64,000 bases of DNA from Phymorhynchus buccinoides (lineage: Eukaryota > Mollusca > Gastropoda > Neogastropoda > Raphitomidae). The notes under the pieces were generated by a model, which did not search any database, was not told the DNA's origin, and saw only the letters and a program-made list of their open reading frames with translations. Position numbers and translations under genes: made by a program. Shown piece after piece: positions 11,995-20,424 of the stretch (position 1 is the stretch's first letter; every line of letters begins with the position of its first letter). The DNA is taken from positions 48,810,420 through 48,874,419 of the forward strand of contig CM065697.1 of assembly GCA_017654935.2 (NCBI GenBank). Direction: 5' to 3'.

Positions 11995-13229
11995 CATGTG
12001 TTTGTGTGTGTTGTTGTTGTTCTTCAGTTTAATGTCCTTCCACTAAAAGTGATTAATGGAGTATGTGTGTGTGTGTTCTTATCGGTTTTTACATAATTGC
12101 ACAGGCTCTTAATGCAGCAGCCAAAGTGATAGTTTTTCCTCTAAGGATTATCTCAACTCCCAACTGTCTAAGCCCTCTTAGTCAAAAGGCTGGTGACAGG
12201 CTCCAAATAGATTAGATGCACATATTCATGGATGCAATTTTTTTTCTTTTTCACAAGGATGTCAGGTTGTTGTTTTTTTTATAAATTTTACCTGAAACCG
12301 AACATCCTTTTTTTTTTTTAAAGAAATAGTTTGTCAAAAACAATTTTTTTTTAAATTGGGCAACAGCACATGAAATGAACCCTTGAATAAATTCTTTGAT
12401 ATAAAACTATAAACTTCATCTTGGAATTGCAGGAGAAGTATCGAAAATGCATTCATAACTCTGTTTCTGCTTCAGCTTAAGGGGGGGCAACCCCAACAGG
12501 GCCATTTCCCTGTACTCTGTCGGGGCCCTTGGTGGCTCCTGGACCACTGCCTTTCATTTTATTTTTCACTAGCTTCTTCATCGCTACACTTCGCACCCAC
12601 GCGCGCACACACTCTCTCTCTTTCGCCTCTCACCCTCTTTTCATTTTATGATGCAAGGGAAGTAACCAGTGAAACACCAGTCCAGCCAGTCATTCCCTAA
12701 TTACTATCCTTTCTTTTGACTGGTTTTCAAGGTCAAACATCAAGGTCAAGGTCAGCACAGTCACAATTTTTATATGGGATCATCTGTGTACCATGATACA
12801 CCACCACACAAAATTTGAAGCGATTCTGTTCATTTAATTCACTACTGGTTCATGAGTTACAGGCGTGGACACCGCTACAGCTACACAAAACACTTTACTG
12901 CAAGAATTTTGCCTCCATTATTCCAACCATATAGGTATAGATTTTGAGACCAAGAGTTGCACCTCCATGATGTAATCTTAAAAGACTCTTCACACTTCAA
13001 CCACCAACCTCAAGTTCAGCTTCTGCAGGCTAGTGTCAAGGTCGCGCAACGACTCCAGCAGAAAGCGCCACCTGTTGACGCCCACCCGGTACTTGTCTCC
13101 CCTGACGAAGTGGGGGTCCAGGAAAAACACGGGGTACACATGGGAGGCGCTGTCACACGCCGCCAGCAACGCCGGGTTGTCATGGAGACGAAGGCCTTTG
13201 CGGAACCAGTGAATCGATCTGTGCGTCAT
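1936..13229 (-). CDS. phr6-4: (6-4) photolyase gene, 8 exons, 3'-incomplete
   Basis: Flavoprotein of the cryptochrome/photolyase family; (6-4) photolyases use blue light and FAD to reverse UV-induced pyrimidine (6-4) pyrimidone photoproducts in nuclear DNA. Eight minus-strand exons join in consistent phase into 431 codons: 13009-13229, 11179-11373, 10635-10753, 9003-9157, 6357-6503, 4817-4981, 3334-3474, 1936-2087. Visible landmarks are the N-terminal [15 protein letters not shown] motif, [37 protein letters not shown] and [19 protein letters not shown]. The histidine pair matching the catalytic pair of (6-4) photolyases falls at residues 357 and 361. [16 protein letters not shown] and [16 protein letters not shown] favour (6-4) photolyase over animal CRY2-type cryptochrome, which typically has GSWMWLSCSSFF and GRRTDPNG. 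Family length is about 520 residues, so roughly 90 C-terminal residues lie beyond the left edge. Subfamily assignment rests on recalled motifs and would be settled by a tree. Confidence 0.93.
2145..2645 (-). repeat. Four decaying partial copies of photolyase exon 8
   Basis: Each copy carries, on the minus strand, an acceptor-like TAG or equivalent followed by the first ~80 bases of exon 8 ([16 protein letters not shown] in the best copy). Approximate spans are 2147-2228, 2281-2360, 2427-2510 and 2570-2645. They lie in the intron upstream of exon 8, spaced about 133-146 bp and separated by ATC/ATT microsatellite. The copy nearest exon 8 is almost intact; the farthest is barely recognisable. 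Confidence 0.85.
2672..2985 (+). mobile_element. Dispersed repeat family A (SINE-like, GAA tail)
   Basis: Starts near GGGGTCTTTCGTACAAATAG and ends in (GAA)n after ACTGTCTGAGCGATCGAAG. Six copies occur in the window: 2672-2985 (+), 5475-5775 (-), 19590-19790 (-), 42348-42658 (+), 45005-45306 (+) and 48455-48640 (+, truncated). The fixed end and microsatellite tail suggest retroposition, but no RNA polymerase III boxes were identified. Confidence 0.75.
3334..3474 (-). CDS. phr6-4: (6-4) photolyase exon 7 (catalytic histidines)
   Basis: Forty-seven codons in phase 0: [20 protein letters not shown], then [20 protein letters not shown] and SWEEGQK. The second His of HH and the His four residues later (357 and 361 of the joined protein) match the two histidines that act on the (6-4) lesion. 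Acceptor TTTCAG|GGT, donor AAG|GTCAGC. Confidence 0.95.
3740..3980 (+). repeat. Dispersed repeat B, copy 1
   Basis: About 240 bp shared with 10360-10605 in the same orientation inside the same gene, starting near AGCCTGAATATACAA and ending near ATTTAGGCT. It lies in the intron between photolyase exons 7 and 6. No coding potential seen. Confidence 0.75.
3960..4185 (+). repeat. Dispersed repeat C, copy 1
   Basis: Shares GGACTTACCAG, CATCATCTGACAAAGCTGT and following blocks with 59470-59690 in the nucleobindin gene. Moderately diverged; family unknown. Confidence 0.65.
4311..4804 (+). mobile_element. TTAA-flanked MITE, family T2
   Basis: Begins TTAACTCATTCCGGCC and ends near GCGATGCGAATAATTTAA. 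Related copies are at 6640-7025 (+), 27476-27850 (-) and 26725-26867 (-). The TTAA target and inverted TTAACTCATTC ends suggest a piggyBac-like element. Its right end lies 12 bp from the exon 6 donor. Confidence 0.75.
4817..4981 (-). CDS. phr6-4: (6-4) photolyase exon 6
   Basis: Fifty-five codons in phase 0 with [28 protein letters not shown] and [15 protein letters not shown]. The tryptophan- and arginine-rich WREFFYT segment lines the FAD pocket in the family. Acceptor TTTCAG|GTT; donor GAG|GTTGGA, a weak one. A TTAA-type MITE ends 12 bases into the downstream intron (TTAA at 4801-4804). Confidence 0.94.
5475..5775 (-). mobile_element. Dispersed repeat family A, minus copy
   Basis: Reverse-complement copy of the family at 2672; the (GAA)n tail appears as TTCTTCTTC near 5470-5480 and the GTACAAATAG-type head at the right. 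Confidence 0.75.
5838..6065 (+). mobile_element. SINE fragment, family S2 body (no tRNA head)
   Basis: Shares GGTCC(C/T)GTGTGCGAA, GCACGTTAAAGCCCA-type and TTCGGTACGAGTAGGCCGTG blocks with the fuller SINE at 46575-46935 and ends in GAAGAAGAAG. The tRNA-related 5' part is missing. Confidence 0.7.
6068..6326. mobile_element. TTAA-type MITE with palindromic core, family T3
   Basis: Left end TTAACTCTCTCAACACT and right end AGTGTTGAATGAGCTAA are inverted repeats with few mismatches. Inside is the perfect palindrome GTACGCTATAGCGTAC and a second near-copy at about 6254. No transposase. Confidence 0.65.
6357..6503 (-). CDS. phr6-4: (6-4) photolyase exon 5
   Basis: Forty-nine complete codons in phase 0: [20 protein letters not shown], then [20 protein letters not shown] and LADVYRLNK. 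The STT(V)[11 protein letters not shown] segment is a hallmark of the helical FAD-binding domain. Acceptor TTCAG|AAC, donor AAG|GTCAGG. Decayed copies of its acceptor side lie at 6611-6642 (inverted) and about 7096-7195 (direct). Confidence 0.94.
6640..7025 (+). mobile_element. TTAA-flanked MITE, family T2, copy 2
   Basis: Begins TTAACTCATTCCGGCC and follows the 4311 copy through the TAGTGGTTTGTTGTG, CTGATCTACCACTTCCC and TTGTTTGTGTGTA blocks. It abuts an inverted copy of the exon 5 acceptor edge. Confidence 0.75.
7096..7195 (-). repeat. Decayed copy of photolyase exon 5 acceptor half
   Basis: Plus-strand blocks AAGAACTGTGGTACAAGG, AGGCTGTTC and TTCAAACTTACATACCCC follow, in order, the exon 5 stretch from about 6428 to 6512 (GAGAACGGTCGTGCTGGG, AGGCTGTTG, CTCAAATTTACACACCCAG). 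Many substitutions and small indels; not translatable. Confidence 0.6.
7281..8725. repeat. 18-copy minisatellite, ~78-81 bp unit
   Basis: Eighteen near-identical units, each containing CTTCCTTCCCCACTCCCCC, CCACAG(G/C)TATAATC and CCATCACTTAACCCTTATG. Units differ mainly by loss of a CTC triplet (78 versus 81 bp) and TGTTG/TGGTG. It sits in the intron between photolyase exons 4 and 5. Open frames across it come only from the unit length being a multiple of three. Confidence 0.95.
8722..8975 (-). mobile_element. TTAA-type MITE, family T1 (piggyBac-like)
   Basis: Starts TTAACCCTTTTATCGCCAG and ends AATAGGGTTAA. Plus-strand relatives at 47361-47606, 52416-52661 and 54844-55089 keep clean ends TTAACCCTTTCACCGCCA and TGGCGGTGAAAGGGTTAA. 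TTAA duplication with CCC/GGG termini is the piggyBac signature; no transposase is present. This copy sits in a TTAA provided by the minisatellite unit. Confidence 0.8.
9003..9157 (-). CDS. phr6-4: (6-4) photolyase exon 4
   Basis: Encodes [20 protein letters not shown] and, after a linker, [19 protein letters not shown], the conserved PGGETEA segment entering the helical FAD domain. Acceptor TTGCAG|AT was chosen because it restores phase with exon 3; donor GACT|GTAAGG, phase 0. The intron just downstream in transcription opens with a TTAA-type MITE and then the 18-copy minisatellite. Confidence 0.92.
9420..9620 (-). repeat. Dispersed repeat family E, minus copy
   Basis: Shares TTTACTGG, GCACTGCCTCC-type, TGTCCCATATGTGTCTG and GAGGACGTTAAAC blocks with 34860-35065 (+), 37610-37760 (+) and 56795-56915 (+). 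A flanking block resembling CGATGAGGCGTAACC is shared with the 34860 copy. Confidence 0.7.
9639..10262. mobile_element. MITE family M (CTATAAGGCG ends) split by a SINE
   Basis: Left half carries TTATAAGGCGCACCCTC at about 9658 and right half CGCCTTATAGTCCG at about 10240, the inverted ends of family M seen at 39461, 42269, 46310, 49668, 53977 and 55508. Between them lies a complete minus-strand tRNA-derived SINE, so the SINE inserted later. Confidence 0.7.
9740..10140 (-). mobile_element. tRNA-derived SINE, family S1
   Basis: On the minus strand it begins with a tRNA-like head holding an A-box-like GTGGTTAAGAC and a B-box GGGTTCGAATCCCGGC, then GTCC-CATCCGA body blocks, and ends at AGAGATAAGTCTCTGTGACT. 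Related copies: 17500-17910 (+), 52829-53160 (+), and fragments at 40370-40470 (-), 57300-57345 (+) and 61340-61412 (+). A long poly-G tract interrupts the body near 9833-9872. Confidence 0.85.
10360..10605 (+). repeat. Dispersed repeat B, copy 2
   Basis: Same sequence class as 3740-3980, with the block AACTCACTCACTGCCTACAA shared exactly. It ends about 30 bp before exon 3. Confidence 0.75.
10635..10753 (-). CDS. phr6-4: (6-4) photolyase exon 3
   Basis: Encodes [20 protein letters not shown] followed by a proline/serine-rich stretch. PPLTYQ is the conserved PPLTY element at the end of the alpha/beta domain. Acceptor ATCAG|G, donor AAAG|GTAGGG. The phase (1 base in, 1 base out) fits exons 2 and 4. 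Confidence 0.9.
10910..11150. repeat. CA-rich microsatellite with two local duplicates
   Basis: Two copies of a ~64-bp block containing CATGCTCATGTAAG and ACCTACAGACAGATAATGA, each followed by (CA)n with CG steps. Intron 2 of the photolyase. Confidence 0.8.
11179..11373 (-). CDS. phr6-4: (6-4) photolyase exon 2
   Basis: Continues the N-terminal domain: [19 protein letters not shown], then [18 protein letters not shown] and VSHTLFDVD. Acceptor CTGCAG|A and donor AG|GTCAGT. One base completes the arginine codon from exon 1, and two bases carry over into exon 3. Confidence 0.94.
11374..13008 (-). other. Photolyase intron 1
   Basis: Contains (GT)n at 11467-11530 and 11940-12012, T-rich stretches and, at about 12690-12930, a sequence sharing CACAAAATTTGAAG with 38650. 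No coding exon recognised. Confidence 0.6.
13009..13229 (-). CDS. phr6-4: (6-4) photolyase exon 1 (start codon)
   Basis: Encodes residues 1-73 plus two bases of codon 74 and holds most of the photolyase N-terminal alpha/beta domain start ([15 protein letters not shown], then [15 protein letters not shown]). The ATG at 13229 gives the usual short lead before HWFRKG. An acceptor-like CAG ends 7 bases upstream (exon edge near 13236), so a separate 5' untranslated exon further right is likely but was not identified. The donor is AG|GTTGGT. Confidence 0.93.
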
Positions 13230-13563
13230 GGTTTATCTGGAAAATGCACACAGAATAACTATCCCCATACGGCACAGAAAGCTGGCGATATCGTTTCTTG
13301 TATTAAACGTCTTTATTGGGTTTTTCATTTAAATATACATAACCAAAGAAAAACAAATATATAACACATACATACATACCCACATACATATATACACAAT
13401 ACACACATACATCAACAAACATATATATCAGACTAAGAAAATCTTTGTTGTTTTTGTGTTGTTGTTGCTTTGATCCTATATTGCACTGAAGGTGTTGATG
13501 AACAGAAGGACTATATTGCACTTTAATTAGAAGGGATATCTTGTACTAGTTGTAGTCTAAATA

Positions 13564-13564
13564 G

Positions 13565-13622
<58 letters not shown>
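13564..13622. repeat. Poly-C homopolymer tract
   Basis: Fifty-nine consecutive C. Shorter relatives occur at 16507-16533, 17768-17815 (two runs), 18160-18181, 19771-19793, 26636-26668, 48101-48115 and 59093-59128, and poly-G at 980-996 and 9833-9872. Lengths are likely unreliable in the assembly. Confidence 0.95.
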
Positions 13623-13831
13623 TAGAGTTTGCATTGAAAACTTTCAATGAATCAATGTGAAGCAACATTTGCTGTAGCAACATTGGGATATTTTCATTTA
13701 CACAGAGAGAGAGAGATTGATTGATTGAATTTTATTTATAGAGGGCAATAGAGTAAGCAATAACATGCTTTTTTACTTCCAGCCCTCTGAAGAGAGAGAG
13801 AGAGAGAGAGATACTAAGAGTCAGAGACAAT

Positions 13832-13835
<4 letters not shown>

Positions 13836-13920
<85 letters not shown>
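13836..13920. repeat. (GA)n microsatellite
   Basis: About 42 GA units. Similar runs: 30197-30293, 30322-30400, 34493-34580, 40625-40690, 50510-50600 and 51985-52043. Confidence 0.95.
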
Positions 13921-13923
<3 letters not shown>

Positions 13924-14504
13924 TAACGAGAGGGGCCGGAGGGGGGCGGAGGTAGAGAGAACATGAAGGGAAGGGATCATCTTTCTGCAATTAAGCTGAC
14001 AAGTTCCAGCCACAGATATAACTATAATTTTGCTTTCCATTCGCGCCATAAACGTTGTGACAGTGTCAGTGTGACCTAGCAGGCGGTTGTCGTTACACAA
14101 CATTTTCATTTCTCTGTGAACGCTTTCAAACAACCACATTTAACTGATTGACAAAGTTTATACAGATCTTCTACAAATACTCACCTTGTACTCAATATTT
14201 ACCTCAAGCTTTCTAAAGCCATCACACAAAGAAACAAACGTGTGTTGTTTACAACTTGACCAAAGTAGGTCAAGCAGACGATGCTTACCATTCACGAATG
14301 ACGCAGTTGTCGTTCTTGAAGTCATCAAACTCCATTTGGAGACCTTTCCATTTGAGAAGATGGAGAAGATGTCCCAGTCCACAAATACGAATTTGGGTAA
14401 TGGTTTTTTTAAAATTATTTATTTTACGATCCTATCCGATTTTTTTCCCCAGTGAGTCACTAAAGTCATGTTTGACCATTGCTGTGTTTCCTTTTGTAAA
14501 CCAG

Positions 14505-15415
14505 ACATGCAGGAATACAGACGTTTCGTACCCTGGACGTTTCGTACCCTGGTTTGGTCGTTTCGTACATTATTTTCAAGACATTTCGTACATGAACTTA
14601 GCGTTTCGTACACAAGACATTTCGTACACAGGCGTTTCGTGCACAAGACATTTCGTAACAGTAAGCTAGGCCTATCTGCAGTCTGGACTCCAGCTACTTT
14701 AAGCAATTTCATTGGATAACGATGTCACGATAAATAAGTACCTGCCATGAAATATCTACCTCGGCATGAGAACTATAACCATCTAACCCTAACCCTATCC
14801 CTAGCCACGGAAATAACCAAGAAAGTTTTTATTTCTAACCCTCACCCTAACCCTATCCCTTTCCCGGGCGTTATATCCTAACCCTATCCCTGTCTAACCC
14901 TATCCCGACCTGCAGAAAGGGGTAGGAGTAGGGGAAGACGGGGTAAAAAGCGCATGGGCGGGTAAGAAGCCCACCCCAATTATCTCATGAAATAAAGAAA
15001 ATTTCAGTCAAATTTGCCCATGAGACGAATGCTAGACATTAACGCTCGTCTCATGGGCAAAATGAGACTGAAATTTGCTTCATTTCATGAGATAATTGGG
15101 GTGGGCTTCTTACCCGCCCATGCGCTTTTTACCCTGTCTTCCCCTAGCAGTGAGTTCAAAACTTGAAAACAAAAATCATTGGCGTCCAGACTGCAGATAG
15201 CTTTCTGTCATTTCGTACACAGGCGTTTCGTACATTTTCGTGTACGAAACGTCCACAGACTGGCTATATGGCTCCCCCCCACCAAGTTTTAGAGATGTTT
15301 TGCTTGTGTACGAAGTGTCCAAGTGTGTACGAAGTGACTAAGACGAAACGGTCATGACGTACGAAACGACCAGACGAAACGTCCAGGGTACGAAACGTCT
15401 GTATCCCGCAGATAT
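14505..15415. mobile_element. Nested fold-back element
   Basis: Outer arms at about 14510-14690 and 15175-15410 are inverted copies built from multiple TTTCGTAC-type motifs (ACAGACGTTTCGTACCC against GGGTACGAAACGTCTGT) plus an inverted pair ATCTGCAGTCTGGAC / GTCCAGACTGCAGAT. A second long palindrome inside (about 14930-15147) has arms of roughly 100 bp including GCGCATGGGCGGGTAAGAAG. Between the left arms are degenerate telomere-like repeats. No protein. Confidence 0.85.
14780..14925. repeat. Degenerate telomere-like repeats (CCCTAA/CCCTAT)
   Basis: Blocks of CTAACCCTAACCCTATCCCT recur three to four times within 145 bp, mixing the animal telomere unit with CCCTAT. A shorter run, TTAACCCTAACCCTAACC, is at about 20499. 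Interstitial, inside the fold-back element. Confidence 0.75.
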
Positions 15416-15419
15416 TTGG

Positions 15420-16800
15420 GTACCGTTCAGTATCAATTGTGATTTATTTTCTGCCAGTTTAACTAAGTTTTTCTATGAAAAAATAACAGACATTTCAGTG
15501 GTTACCATTGGAAAGATATGCAGCCAGTGCACACCGATACAAAAACACATACATTTAGAATACGACCCTTGGCTGACATTAGCCTGTAGTAGGGGCCACC
15601 AGTAGCATGCATGAGATCTTGTGGAAGACTGACACTCTCAAACAAGGGGGCCTTGGTACTGGCGGGCTCTGGTGCTGCAGCCAAAGGGATGGGTTGGCCG
15701 TGGGGGAGGGATCTCCACTATGAACAAATTCTAGTCCAGCTTGCCGGAATAGTATCTGTCAGGCAGTCATAGTCAGAAACGACTGACTGATACACATATA
15801 ATGGAATTAATTATTTAAAAAAGCCACAAAACACCAATGGAATGACTATAAGGCATTTATGTATGATTACGATGAATAATATTAACAAAAACTGAGTGTG
15901 CGACAGACCGAGACAAATAACTAAATAAAATGAAAGATGGGACAGGAAAGCCTTACGGCTATGTTTTGAGTCCCAAAATCCTAATCCTAATGCTTTCAAG
16001 ATTTTTATTATCTCTTCATCAGGAAGATGAGCTTAAAACTGACAGAAGGTACAGCTAAAAAGTTAAAAAGAAAAGCAGGGGTGAGCACAAGTTCAATATT
16101 ATTTCATGACAAGAAAAATAGGAGACTGAGTATGCTGTTCAAAAAAATAAATAAATTGAAAACTACTCAACTTAAGGAAGGGCCTAACAAATCAAAGTAG
16201 TAGGAAGAAAGGGAAGATAAATAAGATGGCAAAGCCACACAAGCGCACCCCCAGTTCAAGGTCATAAAAATTCAGATTCAAATTGGGAGTGCGCCTGCGA
16301 GCCCTTGCTTGATTAAGAGCCTGCCCACCCTACAGGCATTGTGCACGAGAAAAGGAAAGTGCACATGTCAATGTAAGAGTATAGAATGGAAGTTATGGGG
16401 TGTTTTTGTACTCCCAGGTCTTACAGAATGGGAGTACATTGGGATCGTGTCTCCGGCTAGACCAGGGCATTTAACGGCCGTGTATGACTTTTTACTCGTC
16501 TTTCCTTCACACGTCCCCCCCCCCCCCCCCCCCATATTTGACTGATTTCCTTGAAGCTATAAATCTATCTCATAACATTATTATCCTTCTACATAGTAAA
16601 CGAAGTATCAAAATACTTAAATTATTCCTGACTATCTTGGGCTCTCATCTTTTCCCCATAATATCTCATCAGTTCACTTTCCACCCTATCTTTGCTGAAC
16701 TTATTATCTTTCTTTTTCGTACTACCCCCTTAAGTGCAGCATAATCTTCAGCGTGATGAAGTTGGCTGCCTAAGGCGAAGAAGAAGAAGAAGAAGAGCTG
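15420..16800. other. Intergenic, no gene seen
   Basis: AT-rich sequence between the fold-back element and the large GT microsatellite, with a poly-C run near 16507. No conserved coding motif on either strand. Confidence 0.5.
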
Positions 16801-16815
16801 TGCGTTGTCCAGTAT

Positions 16816-16817
16816 CT

Positions 16818-16904
<87 letters not shown>

Positions 16905-16930
16905 TGTGTGTGTGTGTGTCTGTGTGTGTA
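16816..16930. repeat. (GT)n microsatellite
   Basis: About 50 GT units with occasional C interruptions. Long open frames across it are artefacts of the repeat. Other GT/CA runs: 478-554 and 11467-11530. Confidence 0.95.
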
Positions 16931-16974
16931 TTCGCCCATGGTGCCAGAAATGAGCAGAAAATGATTTTGCATTT

Positions 16975-17142
16975 GCACACAGTACCTCGGTTTAAGGTCT
17001 CATCCGAAGGACCAGGAAACAGGAGTAAAGTATCTTTCCCAAGGACACAACACCGTGAATGGAGCTGGGTTCGAACCAGCGCACTCACAAACCCGTTGGA
17101 TTACGAGTGGCGACTCTAACCAACTACACCACGGCGCCTCAC
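16975..17142 (-). mobile_element. SINE family S2, minus copy (tRNA head)
   Basis: Minus strand begins GGCGCCGTGGTGTAGTTGG and carries the B-box-like GGTTCGAACCCAGC, then GTCCTTCGGATGAGACC. It matches the head of the 46575-46935 element. Confidence 0.75.
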
Positions 17143-17499
17143 ACCAGGACCAACACATGAGGCAAACATGTCATTTAGTAATTTAGTACCTGAAACTGTT
17201 GCATAGCACAGGTCACCATGCATCTCACACAAACGACTCATACACGATTTCTGAAAGATATCAATATTTTAATTCCATATGTAAGCGTCCAGACAAGTCA
17301 GTACATGTACAAGCGTACAGACACAAACTTACAAACCATACAACATCAATAATGAGAAATAACGCTTAATACAGTATTACATTTAGCCATGTGACATCTT
17401 GGTTCCTCAAAACAAATCAAAACCACATAAAATCAATGTACATCCAGTAAGTAGTTTCAGATAAATGAACAAACTATGTACACCATTACCATATAGGAG

Positions 17500-17910
17500 A
17501 GAAAGGGGGCAGAGTGGTTAAGACCTGCCAAATGTAATGCGTGACTGCAGCGTGAGTGACCCGGGTTCGAATCCCGGCCTCACTCTTTCTTTCTAGTTTG
17601 AAAGGAAAATCGAACTGAACGTCCAGTCCTTCGGATGGGGACTTAAAGCTAGTCTGACCCGTGCGCTTTACGCACGTAAAAATCCCACGGCAGTTGAAAG
17701 TCGGTAAGAGCAGGGAGAAATCCTGCTGCCTGGTATGACCAAATTCATAGCTAGGTTTTCTAAGTGTGCCCCCCCCCCCCCCTCCTCACCCTGTGCCCCC
17801 CCCCCCCCCCCCCCCAAACCAAACAAAAGGTAGGCGCTGCACTTGCAGCGACGCTCTCTCCGGGGGAGAGCAGCCCGAATTTCATAGAGATAAGTCTCTG
17901 TGACAAGAAT
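17500..17910 (+). mobile_element. tRNA-derived SINE, family S1
   Basis: Head AGAGTGGTTAAGACC (A box) and GGTTCGAATCCCGG (B box), a body with TCGGATGGGGACTTAAAGC and CAGGGAGAAATCCTGCTGCC, and end AGAGATAAGTCTCTGTGAC. Two poly-C runs interrupt the 3' part. Confidence 0.87.
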
Positions 17911-17929
17911 ATACCAAATATAAATAATT

Positions 17930-19580
17930 TAACAATACGGACAGACAGGCTAAAATGTATCAAGAAACACTTGCTCTAGACAATTTTTTTGTTTTGTTGA
18001 AACTCTCATGTCATCTTTCACTGCTTGAGTAGGGAAAAACCAAGACTCTCAACATCATACACTAACACACTTTACTTGTGATTTCATAAAATTCCATTCA
18101 TACCCCTTAGTTCTCACATACAATCATACCGAAAAATCAAGAAACACAAAACCTACACCCCCCCCCCCCCCCCCCCCCCCCTTAGTGACGGTGGAAACAT
18201 GCATACCAGCACACAACACACACCTTATTCCACTATAATGACATGGGTTTTTTGTACACTATGGTAAATTGCACACTGTTTTCTCTTGTTCAAACAATGA
18301 GCATTTAAATTTTAAATGGTTTTTTAAATTTTACTTAGACTTTTCCAAAATCTTTTACTCCCAAATCACAAATTATACCTGCAATTAAAAAACAACAACA
18401 CAAAACAAACGGAAATAACAATCAACAACAAAAATATTCTATATTACATTAGATTGCTTGACACTAAAAGGAAATCAAGAACAAAATAACGTAATCCATT
18501 AAAAAAAAAATACAAGCAAAAATATTAAAATAACTCAAAACAGGTATATGCAATGAAATAAAAACGCAAACACTCAAAAGTTTGAGTCCCGAAATGATTC
18601 AATTTCTTGCAAACATACACATGTCAAACGGCTATACTGCCACTCTGAAAGAAAGAAAAAAAAGAATATTTCAATGAATCACTCTATGTGAACATTACTT
18701 GTCGCTGTCCAACGCTAACCGTGTGTCTGCAAAATTTGACAAAAATAAATTTGTCACTGAAACCCCTTCTAATGACCTAGGTCTTCTATAAATATCTTGT
18801 CTGCAACCAATGGAAATGTTCAAATTTGTCACATGATCTACTGGAAATCACTGGAAATCCTACAGTCTTGACACGCTAACCGTGTAGCTGCCAGTACAGA
18901 GATTGAAGCTGTCGATCTTCCATTCTTTGCAACTCCGGCGCGAAGCGTGTAACTGAATTATCATGGAAACTTTAGGTGCTAGGCAACTTTTATTGTGTCC
19001 CATGTTTACTCATCGGTAAAGAAGAAGAGTCCAGCGTATATCAAATGGGGAATGACATTGTAGCAGATAACATGTTTTTTGATGCTCCTGTAAATCATTG
19101 ATTTTGTAGATACTGTTAGCGTCGGGCAGCGACGTTGTGTATTTTCAGAAAATAAACATTCTCATGAAATCCGCACATCATCCATGTTAATTCAAATGAA
19201 CAGATGTATGCCAATGACACTAAAATCTCCCGTCTGACGCATTGGATTTCAGGCCAGGGCCTCACAAAAGTTAGCAACATTTCAACTGACACACAGTTAA
19301 ATAAAAGGAATAAAACAAACATTTTAAAATAGAGATCCCTTCAAATGCCCAGGTGACCCTCTCAAAATGTGGAAGCATATGTCGCACGCTGATTCCGACC
19401 CCTTGATTTCAAAGACAGCAAGCACTACCACTGTCTCAATTGTCATTCAAGTATTTCAACTGACATTCTTCTTTTTCTTCTTCTTCCCACTTCTGCGTTC
19501 CCAGGCCAAATGGGTAAGGTACATAATCATGTGTCCAGTTTTCAGTTTTCAGTGGTCCCCCCGCTGCGTACATCCGACTC
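17930..19580. other. Intergenic AT-rich, no gene seen
   Basis: A-rich sequence with a 22-base poly-C run at 18160. Scanned on both strands; no conserved exon recognised. Confidence 0.5.
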
Positions 19581-19589
19581 ATTCCAATT

Positions 19590-19800
19590 TTGGAGGAGCT
19601 CAAAGGAGAACAAATATTTGGAATATTTTTTTTTTAAAGGCAGGAGAATAGGCCAATAAGTCAGAAAGAGAGTAAATGACAGAAAGCAAAGGGAAAAAGC
19701 AGAGTCAAAGAGATTAGAGGAAATTACAAGCACAGAATTTCCAGAAAGTGGGGGAACTTATTGTACAAAAGACCCCCCCCCCCCCCCCCCCCGTATTCCC
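19590..19800 (-). mobile_element. Dispersed repeat family A, minus copy
   Basis: Carries GACAGAAAGCAAAGGG, AGTCAAAGAGA and CCAGAAAGTGGGGGAAC, the reverse complement of family A, then a poly-C run in place of the CCCCG head. Truncated at its tail side. Confidence 0.7.
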
Positions 19801-20424
19801 ACGGGGAGAGACTCGTGGAGGGGGCAGGGTCGTCCAGCTCCCCGTATGGAGGCACGAGGCATCCACCCACTGTCCCCAAAGGACATTCAATACATACAGT
19901 TCAAAAAGCTATAAAGGTCCCATAGCCTGTTGGCCTTAGCTAGGGTCAGTGAATTTATCTATCACCCCCGTGTCTAGGGCTTGGCATTGACAGGCAGAGC
20001 TCAACCCTTTCCTTCCAACGCCTTTTAACTTCTCCCGACCAAAGTCAGGCACTCATTTATTAAACCTGACCGGGGGGAGGAAAACAGGGGAGCATGCACT
20101 GACTGACCCAAGCTTTGGCCTGAACTTTCTTGCAGAAGCCTTCAGGCACACCCACATGCAACCCTGGATGCTGGGAAATAAAGGCCTTTGGTACACCCCC
20201 CCCCCCCCTCCTCCCCGCATCAAGAGTTGTACACAGGAGATGCTTCACCATAAACTTGTAAATGTTTCATTTACAAGACTGTCAAGAAATCTATGCAGCA
20301 AATATAATTTATCTCTTCTTTTTTCCTTCTATTTTTTGGTCCTTTCCTTATTTCCTTATCTGCTTCTTTTCCTTGGTCACATCCCAAAGTGCGTACATAT
20401 ATTTCTGTAAATAGAAGCTGGTCA

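Larger units (their letters stand above)
13237..14500. other. Upstream of photolyase start codon
   Basis: Probable first intron/5' region. Holds a 59-base poly-C tract (13564-13622), a (GA)n microsatellite (13836-13920) and about 14150-14400 of higher-complexity sequence with open frames on both strands that I do not recognise. No promoter could be assigned. Confidence 0.5.

Noticed and set aside
1936..13229. Animal cryptochrome (CRY2-type clock protein)
   Set aside because: Motifs [19 protein letters not shown] and AGNWMW fit (6-4) photolyase better than cryptochrome; a tree would be decisive.
14158..14669. Overlapping open frames on both strands near 14.2-14.6 kb
   Set aside because: No recognised motif, and the right half is fold-back element sequence; possible but unsupported.
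16669..17119. Long open frames of alternating Cys-Val or Thr-His
   Set aside because: They are translations of the GT/CA microsatellite.
17500..17590. Possible functional tRNA gene
   Set aside because: A and B boxes are present, but the sequence continues into a repeated body with other copies, lacks a proper cloverleaf acceptor pairing by eye, and is best read as a SINE head.
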